NCBI RefSeq assembly: GCF_018128285.1
Contig: NZ_CP072380.1
Coordinates: forward strand, 2,356,001-2,420,000
Origin: Atopobium sp. oral taxon 416
GTDB lineage: Bacteria > Actinomycetota > Coriobacteriia > Coriobacteriales > Atopobiaceae
Reading direction: 5' to 3'
Length of the DNA: 64,000 nucleotides
The notes beneath the pieces are model-generated. The model did not search any database and was not told the origin of the DNA. It was given only the letters and a program-made list of their open reading frames with translations. Shown piece after piece: positions 1 to 8,094 of the stretch (within the stretch, counting starts at the first letter, position 1; each line of letters starts with the position of its first letter). Position numbers and translations under genes: made by a program.

Positions 1-160
1 GATACCTGCTTTGCTTCCACCTCATCCTTTCCACCAACTAGCGAAGGAAGACACTCATCACTTAGGTGATGATCACAAACATCACTTAGCTCTCAACTAA
101 AAAATCGCTCTGCAGCACACCATCCAAATACTTCACATGCAAACCGACAAGGGGGGGTCC

Positions 161-1367
161 CTATAGTTCTGTCAAGTCGTAACAGGTGATTTTTCTACAT
201 TGTCCACTGGCGGCTCCACATATGGCACCCGGTCGCGCATCACTGCATAGATGACCCGGGACCTCTTGCGGACCACTGCCTTGAGCGCCTTGTTGTGCCT
301 CATGCCCCTTGCGGTGCCAAGCATCGTGGTGCTTCCCGAAGCGCTTCTTCGTCCCCACGAGCGAGTTGCAGCTGAATATGAGGAGGTTCTTCAGCTCCTT
401 GTTGCCTTTATGGGCATTCCTTCGCGCCTGATGGAGGATCTGCAGTCGTGGTCTGCGGGCCGCAGTATGCGGCAAGCTTGCTGTTCCTTAGGAAGAGCGA
501 GGTGGCGAGCGCCGAGGTGCTCTTGGGCCCTATGCCCAAGATGGTGAGCAGCCAGCGGTAGGTCTTATCGTCCTGGAGCAGGCGCCCCAGCTCCGCGGAG
601 AACTCCGCCCTCTCGGAGCTGGCTGCGAGGATCTCCCTGGCAAGGCTGCTTGCCAGCATGTCCTTTGCATCGGGATGGAAGGACGAGGAGGGGAAGAGCG
701 TGGGACAGCTTCCAGAATGCATCCCTTGCCTGTACAGGTACGCCGTGTCTCGCGCACAGCGTGCAGTAGTACCTCCTGCCTGTAGCGGCAAGGCCCTTTG
801 CCCCTCGTATTCGGCCATGGCCCCGAGCTGTCATGCGCTCGAGAGATCCCCTGCGGGCTCGGCGGCGGGGTCGGACTTAAGCAGCACCGCATGGAGCCTG
901 TTGCGGGCCGGCGCGCCTCGTGGCATATGAGAGCTGTAAGGACAGCAGCGAGACGCAGGTGCTGAGGTCGTCGGTCTCGGCTATCGGCCTGATGGCCGTC
1001 CTGATCCCGATCCCCGCCTGCGCGATGGCTTCGGTATCTGTTCGGTCACTCTTGGCCGTTCCGGGAAACATCTCCCGGGCGTACTTCATGGCCTTCCCCG
1101 GGAAGGTATCTAACATCGATCCTTTTCGCGCACCACCTGTACACGATAAGCGAGCCTATGTTGTTCTTCTGGTCCACAATTGACCAGGGCGCCCTCTCCC
1201 GCCTCGTCGAGTAGAGCCTCGATACTCTCCTGGCACCTGTCCTGCCTGTAGCTGATCGCGATGGTGCCACCCAGTTTCAGGTTCACTGCCCAGTGAGATG
1301 GCCTTCCCACATCTATGCCGAGATAGATGCGCTGTGGCCCGAACCAGTCTTTCTGCTTGCACTCCAT
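161..1367 (-). pseudogene. IS110-family transposase, broken
   Basis: The minus strand carries recognisable IS110 pieces in several frames. The N-terminus (1110-1367) has the RuvC-like YLGIDVG motif. A middle piece (877-1116) contains KSDRTDTEAIAQ. The Transposase_20 part (408-818) has LLTILGIGPKSTSALAT and AAYCG, and the C-terminal piece (161-475) has NKELKNLL. Together they follow the order of one IS110 transposase of about 400 residues, but at least three frameshifts separate them, so no active enzyme can be made. No clear element ends were found. It lies just left of the CRISPR locus and is probably an old insertion. Confidence 0.8.
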
Positions 1368-1374
1368 GATGGTA

Positions 1375-1740
1375 CCCTCCTCTTAGGTCGGCAGGCCAGC
1401 GTGTCTGAGGGACGACATCCACACTACCCTGCTTATCGTGAGGCACATCCCTATCAGCCGTTCCCGGACAGACCACCATCCCTTAGCAGCAACACTCCCC
1501 GGGCCTTCGCAAGAGGCAGGGACATACGGCTATCCGGGGAAGGTTAGCCAGCAGCCCCTTTCAGGGCCATCTACAAGGTTAGGGAATCCGCAGACACTTC
1601 ATTGTCGAAACCCCAAAGCTCGGAGAGGCCCCCAGGGGGCTGTCTCTCACTGTAATGGTACAGACAGAATCTTGGAAAATTCTGTCCGCACCCCCCATAA
1701 GGAAGCTCAACGATGCACGGATAACACAGCATAGGAGCAC
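1375..1740. other. Intergenic stretch left of the tracrRNA gene
   Basis: No convincing coding region was found on either strand. A short inverted repeat (GACAGAAT ... ATTCTGTC, near 1659-1686) is visible but has no T-run to make it a good terminator. The left part is probably IS110 flank. Confidence 0.5.
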
Positions 1741-1861
1741 AAAAAAGAGCCCCGAAGGGCTCTCGAGACTGCAAGTGCCACCTACGCGGTGCCCCGGAAG
1801 GAGCTTTTTTGGCTAAAGCCGTATTTTGACTCGCAGTTACGTTCTGACTGGTAATCAGGAC
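1741..1861 (-). ncRNA. tracrRNA of the type II-A CRISPR system
   Basis: Read on the minus strand, the 5' part (about 1861-1825) is nearly the reverse complement of the CRISPR repeat, including ATTACCAGTCAGAACGT and ACTGC. It is followed by CAAAATA, which pairs with the repeat's GTTTTG, then a short nexus hairpin (GGCTTTAGCC), a second hairpin, and a rho-independent terminator (GAGCCC-ttcg-GGGCTC then six T, 1762-1741). This is the usual order of a Cas9 tracrRNA: anti-repeat, bulge, nexus, terminal hairpin. A promoter sits right in front of it. The RNA is transcribed away from cas9 and would pair with the array transcript for RNase III cleavage and Cas9 loading. The 5' end is inferred from the promoter position. 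Confidence 0.9.
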
Positions 1862-1867
1862 GAATTG

Positions 1868-1896
1868 ATAGTAGCATACAACCCAATACAAGCCAA
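1868..1896 (-). promoter_or_regulatory. Promoter of tracrRNA
   Basis: On the minus strand there is TTGGCT (1896-1891), a 17-nt spacer, and TACTAT (1873-1868) preceded by TGC, which is an extended -10. The predicted start about seven bases downstream falls at the first base of the anti-repeat. Assigned by eye. Confidence 0.7.
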
Positions 1897-1939
1897 TGAG
1901 ATAAAATGAGAAATTTGGCAAATGGTCGGAGGAACGACT

Positions 1940-4900
1940 ATGAGATTACGCGATGCTGAGAACTACCTTATAGGCTTGGATATGGGCACCGGCTCAGTTG
2001 GCTGGGCAGTTACCGATACAGAAGGCAATCTGATGCACTTTAACGGGCAGCCGACCTGGGGAAGCCGTATCTTTCCCACGGCAAGCACCGCTGCCGAAGC
2101 CCGCTCACATCGAGGACAGCGCCGCCGTTATGAACGCCGTCGTCAGCGTATAGTTCTGTTGCAAGGTTTCTTTAAGGACGAAATGGATAAAGTCGATCCA
2201 GACTTTTTCCTTAGGCTCAACCAGTCAATGTTGTTGTTAGAAGACCGCGATGATCGCATCTCATCGGATGTGTATGCCCTCTTCAACGACCCTGGCTTCA
2301 CTGATAAAGAATACTACGATAGGTATCCGACCATATACCACTTGCGTAAACGCCTGATAGAAGACCCAAGCAAGGCTGATATCCGCCTTGTATATTTGGC
2401 GCTACATAACATCGTTAAGCACCGCGGCAATTTCTTACATCAGGACAACAAGAAGCTCTCCGCCAGCAACTCTGGTATGGTGGGCTCGGTCGAAGAGTTC
2501 TTGAACGCCTTTGTGGATTGGTGTGACAACAAGGATATCAGTACATCCCTGAGCGGGGACGCCGACGCTCTCGATGAGACCGCTCAAAAGATCACGGCAA
2601 TTCTGGAAGATCCTCATATCAGCAGAGGCGACAAATACAAACAATTCTCTGATCTGCTCAATACGGAAAAGGCATACAAAAAGAGCATCGCTGATCAACT
2701 CGGCAAGGCAGCCATCGGTTATAAGGTGGACTTCAAGAAGTTTTTTAGCATTGAAGGAGAAACTGACTATAGCTTTATGCTTTCTGAGGATGAGAAAGTC
2801 GAAGAGTTCATGCCGGCGTGCCCTGATGACGGACAGTATCTGTTTGAAATGCTTCAAAAGGTATACTCCGCATATATCCTGAGCGGCATTTTGGAAGGTG
2901 CCAAAGAAGGAGAAACCATCTCCTTTATCAAAGCGCGTGACTTTGATACCTACGGCAAGCAACTTAAGACCCTGAAGCGTCTGGTAGGAACGCATGTGCC
3001 TGATGCGTATGACAGCTTCTTCCGTGGCAAGACAATCTCAGACGATAAAGGAAATAGCAACCATTCGTACCAAAAGAGAGGTTCCGCAGGGTATACACTA
3101 TATGACCTAGACCATGGCTCAGGTTCGTATGACAGATTCAAAAAAGACGTCGTCGACCTCTTCGAGGGTGAAAACTCGAAGGCTGACCCTGCCGTTTTGT
3201 CTGACCCCGACTATCTGCAGATGAAAGAGGGCTTTGAGCACGAACGTTTTTTGCGTCGCCAAAAGACAAGCGATAATGGAGCAATCCCCTACCAGTTTCA
3301 TCTCGAAGAGTTACGCAAGATCTGCGAGAATCAAGGGAAATACTATCCGTTCTTGCTCACAGAGGAAGATAAACTGACTTCGTTGGTAGAGTTCCGTATC
3401 CCCTACTACGTGGGGCCACTCACCACCAAGAACGCCGCCAAAGATGCGCAGGGGAAGAACCGCTTTGCCTGGTCTGCCCGTCAAGAAGGAAAAGAAAATC
3501 AAAAGATATATCCCTGGAACTGGCAAGAGGTTATTGATAAATCCAAGAGTGCAGAGAGGTTCATCGGACGTATGACCGGTGAATGCTCGTATCTGTTGGG
3601 AGAGCCTGTCTTGCCACGCAATTCTCTTCTGTATGAGGAATTTTGTGTGCGCAACGAGCTGAACGGCATTACCTATAGCGTTGATGGGGACGATTGGCGC
3701 CATCTAACGGTACGAGACTCACAGAAGATTTTTAACGAGCTCTTCTGCCATAGGCGCTCAGTTTCCTACAAGGCAATATCTGATTGGTTCAAGCGGAACG
3801 GTCTGCCTCACGTACATGTGCGCGGTGGACAGGGCGAGACAGGCTTAGAGTCAAAGCTCTCCGCCTATAGATTCTTTACAGAGAAGGTCTTTGGCACCTC
3901 CGATCTCCGTCCTGAGAATTATCCCATGCTAGAGGAAGTAATCCTGTGGAGCACGATCTTTGAAGATCGCGATATTCTGCGTGATAAACTCAAAGAGAAG
4001 TATGGGCAGGAGAACAGAGGCCCCTTCAATGCCAAACAGATAAAGACGATCTGCAAACACCGCTTCAGCGGTTGGGGCCGGCTTTCAAGAAAGTTGTTGA
4101 CCGGGTTTAAAGCCGATACCGATCAGGGCAAAAAGTCCATTATGGATATTTTGCGCGATGGTAACCCCAACAGTGACGAGCGCTACCAGACCATGGTGTT
4201 CATGCAGATCCTCCACGATGATCGCTTGGGCTTCCAAAAGATGGTTGATAGCTACAACCTTGCAAAGATGCAGGGCATGCCCCACAACTCAATTGACAAC
4301 CTTCAGGGATCCCCTGCAAATAGACGCGCTATCAATCAAGCGCTACGCATTATCGATGAGATCGTACGAATCGCAAAACATGAGCCTACCTGCATTTACC
4401 TGGAGAATACTAGAGACGATGGGCCCAAAAAGCGTACCATCAACCGCTATAGACAGCTAAAAGCCGCGCTTGAGGATCTCAGGGAACAAGGCAAAGAACA
4501 GGGCGTAGATGAGACACTCAATAAGCTTAAGCGATATGAAAAAGTAAACATGGATGAACGACTCATGCTCTATTTCTTGCAGAATGGCAAGTCACTGTAT
4601 TCGGGAACAAAGCTTGAAATCAAACAGTTATCTGAATATCAAGTAGACCATATAATCCCTCAAACTGCTATAAAGGATGACAGCCTGGACAATAAGGCAC
4701 TAGTCCTCGCTTCAGAGAACCAAAGCAAATCCGATAGCATGTTGCTTGACAAGAGCATTCGGTGCCGCATGTGCTCAACGTGGACAGCGCTGCATGATGC
4801 CAAGTTACTAAGCGATAAGAAATACAACAACCTTATGCGCAGCAGGTTCTCCGACAATCAGCTGGGTGGCTTTGTCGCGCGCCAACTGGTCGAGACCAGC

Positions 4901-6139
4901 CAAATTGTCAAAATGACAAGCATGCTCTTGGAGGAACGCTATCCTGACACAAAGATATATGGCATAAAGGCGCGTATATCCCATGAGCTGCGAAAGATTT
5001 ATAACCTGCCCAAGCACCGCGAGGTTAACAACTACCACCATGCCCAGGATGCTCTCTTAGCGCTTACCGTAGGCCGTTTTATAAGCTCCCGGTATCCGGA
5101 TATCTTTGAACATCCAGTTTACTATGCTCATGTCGTGCGCTTGGCACTCAAGCAAGAAGCCCAATCAGTAAATAGCAAAAGAAATGTTCCTGGGTCCGTT
5201 AGCTTTATCGTAAGCAGCTTCCAAAAACCTAGTATTGACGACGAGACCGGCGAAGTCTTACGTGATGGTGGGGTATGGCAGCCAAACGCCGAGATGAAGA
5301 AGGTATCTTGGGCTTTTGACCTTAAGCAGTGTCACATTACCCATATGCCCGAGATCACCTCTGGTGCCTTCTGGGATGCGACAATATATTCACCAAAAAC
5401 AGCAAAGAAGAAGCCCACTCTGCCGATAAAACAAGGGTTGGACCCTACTAAGTACGGAGGCTTTTCTAGCGAGTATTATGCCTATTTCTTTACATTTAGC
5501 TGCGAAGACAACAAAGGACGATCAGTAATCCGCTTTGGGAATGTACCAGTGAGCATTGCGTCAGAGATAGACTCAGAAAATCATGATCTCTCATCGTTGA
5601 TTACCTATGCAAGAGGATTAGCAGCTAAGGAAAACCTAAAATTTTTGCATATCATCCGACCACGCATATATAAATATCAACTGATAGAAGTAGCAGGTAA
5701 CCGCTTTTATGTGACAGGGAAAAAGGAAGTTAGAAACGCTACCGAAGTAGCTCTTTCATTGAGAGACGCACGTCTCTACGATTCTATTCAACATGAGGAT
5801 AACGAAAACGACGATTCAGAAGCCTATAGGACGTTGCTTCATTCAATAGAAAATAGCCTTCTGCAACGCTCTCCGAGATTAGCTGGATTGCTCGACCTGG
5901 GTAAATGGGATGGCAAGTTCAACGAGCTAGGCCCTTCTGAAAAGTTAAGCATTCTTTCCGGGATCATGAGCGAAGCGTCCGCGCAATCTAATTCTACAGA
6001 TCTGAGGCCTGTGGGAAAGGGACCGTATACTGCTTGTATAAAATTCAATTTCTCGAAGGAAATGTCTGACTCCTCATTCCGCTTTGTAGACCAATCCGTA
6101 ACAGGCATGTTTGAAACGAAGGCAAAAATTGAGCTTTAG
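1940..6139 (+). CDS. cas9: CRISPR-associated endonuclease Cas9 (type II-A)
   Basis: RNA-guided DNA endonuclease of about 1399 residues, the usual size for II-A Cas9. RuvC-I is GLDMGTGSVGWAV with D14. The arginine-rich bridge helix (RRYERRRQR) follows near residue 55-65. RuvC-II is IYLENTRDD with E822. The HNH domain has YQVDHIIPQ with H904 and the N of ENQSKSD, and RuvC-III is HHAQDA with H1034 and D1037. All catalytic residues are therefore present. ATG at 1940 is preferred over ATG at 1922 because GGAGGA lies six bases in front of it. The last codons overlap the start of cas1. It heads the operon cas9-cas1-cas2-csn2, with tracrRNA divergent upstream. Codon use is more AT-rich than in the flanking transposases. 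The C-terminal PAM-interacting region cannot be translated into a PAM by eye. Confidence 0.97.
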   Translation: MRLRDAENYLIGLDMGTGSVGWAVTDTEGNLMHFNGQPTWGSRIFPTASTAAEARSHRGQRRRYERRRQRIVLLQGFFKDEMDKVDPDFFLRLNQSMLLLEDRDDRISSDVYALFNDPGFTDKEYYDRYPTIYHLRKRLIEDPSKADIRLVYLALHNIVKHRGNFLHQDNKKLSASNSGMVGSVEEFLNAFVDWCDNKDISTSLSGDADALDETAQKITAILEDPHISRGDKYKQFSDLLNTEKAYKKSIADQLGKAAIGYKVDFKKFFSIEGETDYSFMLSEDEKVEEFMPACPDDGQYLFEMLQKVYSAYILSGILEGAKEGETISFIKARDFDTYGKQLKTLKRLVGTHVPDAYDSFFRGKTISDDKGNSNHSYQKRGSAGYTLYDLDHGSGSYDRFKKDVVDLFEGENSKADPAVLSDPDYLQMKEGFEHERFLRRQKTSDNGAIPYQFHLEELRKICENQGKYYPFLLTEEDKLTSLVEFRIPYYVGPLTTKNAAKDAQGKNRFAWSARQEGKENQKIYPWNWQEVIDKSKSAERFIGRMTGECSYLLGEPVLPRNSLLYEEFCVRNELNGITYSVDGDDWRHLTVRDSQKIFNELFCHRRSVSYKAISDWFKRNGLPHVHVRGGQGETGLESKLSAYRFFTEKVFGTSDLRPENYPMLEEVILWSTIFEDRDILRDKLKEKYGQENRGPFNAKQIKTICKHRFSGWGRLSRKLLTGFKADTDQGKKSIMDILRDGNPNSDERYQTMVFMQILHDDRLGFQKMVDSYNLAKMQGMPHNSIDNLQGSPANRRAINQALRIIDEIVRIAKHEPTCIYLENTRDDGPKKRTINRYRQLKAALEDLREQGKEQGVDETLNKLKRYEKVNMDERLMLYFLQNGKSLYSGTKLEIKQLSEYQVDHIIPQTAIKDDSLDNKALVLASENQSKSDSMLLDKSIRCRMCSTWTALHDAKLLSDKKYNNLMRSRFSDNQLGGFVARQLVETSQIVKMTSMLLEERYPDTKIYGIKARISHELRKIYNLPKHREVNNYHHAQDALLALTVGRFISSRYPDIFEHPVYYAHVVRLALKQEAQSVNSKRNVPGSVSFIVSSFQKPSIDDETGEVLRDGGVWQPNAEMKKVSWAFDLKQCHITHMPEITSGAFWDATIYSPKTAKKKPTLPIKQGLDPTKYGGFSSEYYAYFFTFSCEDNKGRSVIRFGNVPVSIASEIDSENHDLSSLITYARGLAAKENLKFLHIIRPRIYKYQLIEVAGNRFYVTGKKEVRNATEVALSLRDARLYDSIQHEDNENDDSEAYRTLLHSIENSLLQRSPRLAGLLDLGKWDGKFNELGPSEKLSILSGIMSEASAQSNSTDLRPVGKGPYTACIKFNFSKEMSDSSFRFVDQSVTGMFETKAKIEL

Positions 6140-7007
6140 AACAGTCTTCATAGAGAGCCCCTGTAAGCTTTCCTATAAAAGTGGCTATATGGTTGTACGC
6201 AAAGAAAATGATACTGCCAAAATTCATCTGTCAGAGGTATCCACAGTCATTCTTCAGACCGAACAGGTCTATGCCAGCGCGTACCTCTTTTCAGAGCTTG
6301 CAAAACGCAAGATCGCACTCGTGGTATCTGACGAGCAGCACAACCCTATCGGAGAGTACCTGCCGCTCTATGGCGCATACAACGTCAATGCAAAGATCCA
6401 GCTCCAGTTGGCGTGGGGTGAGCCTATAAAGAAACGCGTTTGGCAACGTGTGGTAAAGGAAAAGATCACTCATCAGGCTTCTGTACTTGAGAAGTATGAG
6501 CATGACGAAAAAGCCCATATCCTAAAGGCCATGGCAGCTGAAGTACGATCTGGGGATACCACTAATCGCGAGGCCGCAGCTGCCCGCATATATTTTGCAA
6601 CTTTATTTGGCGATGACTTTTCTCGTGACGACGATTGTCTGATCAATGACGCCCTCAATTATGGATATGCCGTACTTCTATCAATGGTCAACCAAGAAAT
6701 CGTTTCCCGTGGATTCCTTACCCAATGCGGTATCTGCCATCGAGGAGAGACAAACCAGTTTAACTTTGCCTGTGACTTGATGGAACCATTTAGACCGCTG
6801 ATCGATGCCCTCGTTATAGAGAATCTCGCTGGAGACTTTGACAAGTATATACGGCGTACACTCGCGGATGTCGCCAACGTTATTGTCCAGTACCGTGACG
6901 GTAATTATAAGGTGGGATCCGTAGTCTCACTGTACGTTCAGGACTGTCTGAATGCGTTGAATAAGAAGATCCCTGTAGACAATATTGAGAAGTTTGAATT
7001 GCTGTGA
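6129..7007 (+). CDS. cas1: CRISPR-associated integrase Cas1 (type II-A)
   Basis: Spacer-acquisition integrase of about 292 residues. It carries Cas1 family hallmarks: KLSYKSGYMVV near the N-terminus, NREAAAARIYFATLFG, LNYGYAVLLSMVNQEI with the metal-binding Glu region, and NQFNFACDLMEPFRPLID, whose His/Asp-rich core matches other II-A Cas1 proteins. No ATG is available at the expected N-terminus. TTG at 6129 has GAAGG six bases upstream and overlaps the cas9 stop by 11 bases. A TTG at 6111 would add six residues and cannot be excluded. It would act with Cas2, Csn2 and Cas9-tracrRNA to integrate new 30-bp spacers. Confidence 0.95.
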   Translation: MSFRTVFIESPCKLSYKSGYMVVRKENDTAKIHLSEVSTVILQTEQVYASAYLFSELAKRKIALVVSDEQHNPIGEYLPLYGAYNVNAKIQLQLAWGEPIKKRVWQRVVKEKITHQASVLEKYEHDEKAHILKAMAAEVRSGDTTNREAAAARIYFATLFGDDFSRDDDCLINDALNYGYAVLLSMVNQEIVSRGFLTQCGICHRGETNQFNFACDLMEPFRPLIDALVIENLAGDFDKYIRRTLADVANVIVQYRDGNYKVGSVVSLYVQDCLNALNKKIPVDNIEKFELL

Positions 7008-7339
7008 ATAGGAAGACAAGGGTTCGGTATATGAGACTCGTGCTGTTCTTTGATTTGCCGGTTGAAACCCCAAGTGAGCAAAAGACTTACCGACAGTTTA
7101 GAAAGAAGCTCATCGAAGAGGGATACCTGATGCTTCAAAAATCAGTCTATTCCAAGCTGGTGATCAATGAGAACGCCGCCTCAGCCGCAATCGACCGACT
7201 CCGTAAGATACGGCCCGAAAAAGGGCTCGTACAGGTCCTTAAAGTTACGGAAAAACAATATGTCTCTATGATTTATGTCACGGGCGATGAAGTAGAACAT
7301 GATGAGATAGACACCACCGATGAGCTGTTGATCATATGA
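7004..7339 (+). CDS. cas2: CRISPR-associated protein Cas2
   Basis: Cas2 of 111 residues, a structural partner of Cas1 in the adaptation complex. The N-terminal strand RYMRLVLFFDLPVET contains the conserved Asp, and LMLQKSVYSKLV and VLKVTEKQYVSMIYV match II-A Cas2 proteins. The GTG start at 7004 overlaps the cas1 stop (TGA 7005-7007), which fits translational coupling. ATG at 7031 would remove nine residues that II-A homologues normally have. The stop overlaps the csn2 start. Confidence 0.94.
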   Translation: MNRKTRVRYMRLVLFFDLPVETPSEQKTYRQFRKKLIEEGYLMLQKSVYSKLVINENAASAAIDRLRKIRPEKGLVQVLKVTEKQYVSMIYVTGDEVEHDEIDTTDELLII

Positions 7340-8094
7340 ACATCGTCATCAACGGAATGGACCAGCCCGTAGAAATCAAAGCAGGAAAGCCAACAGCACT
7401 GCGTATCTATAACCAAGCGCTCTATGCCCGAATATGCCGCTCTTTCGAAAGTGGCTTAGGCACCGAAGCGCTTGAGCCATATTCTATTTGGGATGGAGAA
7501 ACGGAAGTGTCTCCACGCGACGGAACAATTGTTATTGGAGATCCTCTTGATTTGCCTTGGGATCACCGGCTTCTGGCTCAGCATCTGGCTGAACGATTTA
7601 TCGCATGTCTACAGGAAGACGAAGAGACAAGGCAAACAATTGATTCTCAAAGCCAGGAGATCATGAAAGCTATTGAGAGAATAGCTTTCAGTTTTAATAG
7701 CGAGTATTCATTTACCAAAGATTGGGACCTCACAAAATTTATAAAACTCTTTGGTCTGGAGCCTGAACAAGACCCCGGCGAACCTTACATTGATAGCTGT
7801 ATCCGCTTTACGGAATATATCGCTGATATGGGGTTTAAAGGGGTTATTATTTTCATGAATCTCGGACTTTTTTTGACAAAATCCGAGCTCAAAACGTTCC
7901 TTGACACCATAATTTTTCTTAATTTGAATGTGCTGCTACTTGAAGGAGCTAGTTATATTCCACCAAAGGGATTTGGTGGAAATATAGCCATTGACGAGGA
8001 CTTTGTTGAGGATATTAAGAATGAAACCAGTCAGAATGGCGTCCCTTTGCAGGAGGGAATTTGCACCAACGGTTTTGGTGCAGTGACGTTCTGA
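7336..8094 (+). CDS. csn2: CRISPR adaptation protein Csn2, reading into the first repeat
   Basis: Csn2 is the II-A-specific ring-forming DNA-end-binding protein needed for spacer acquisition. This copy has 252 residues, longer than the roughly 220 of the Streptococcus pyogenes protein. The core is recognisable: the fold of the N-terminal strand (MNIVINGMDQPVEIKAG), GVIIFMNLGLFLTKSELKTF and LNLNVLLLEGA. The last shared segment, IDEDFVEDI, corresponds to the normal C-terminus. About 20 further residues follow, and the stop codon (8092-8094) lies inside CRISPR repeat 1, so there is no separate intergenic leader. ATG at 7336 overlaps the cas2 stop. Confidence 0.9.
   Translation: MNIVINGMDQPVEIKAGKPTALRIYNQALYARICRSFESGLGTEALEPYSIWDGETEVSPRDGTIVIGDPLDLPWDHRLLAQHLAERFIACLQEDEETRQTIDSQSQEIMKAIERIAFSFNSEYSFTKDWDLTKFIKLFGLEPEQDPGEPYIDSCIRFTEYIADMGFKGVIIFMNLGLFLTKSELKTFLDTIIFLNLNVLLLEGASYIPPKGFGGNIAIDEDFVEDIKNETSQNGVPLQEGICTNGFGAVTF
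8062..8082 (+). promoter_or_regulatory. Leader-repeat junction with inverted repeat
   Basis: TGCACCAA (8062-8069) and TTGGTGCA (8075-8082) form a perfect 8-bp inverted repeat with a 5-base loop. One arm is in the leader end and the other in the first repeat, which begins at 8072. The leader itself must lie within the 3' codons of csn2. A role in positioning integration is inference only. Confidence 0.5.

Noticed and set aside
149-157. A run of seven G near the left edge, considered as another phase-variable tract
   Set aside because: It lies outside any recognisable gene, next to the dead IS110, so no frame depends on it.
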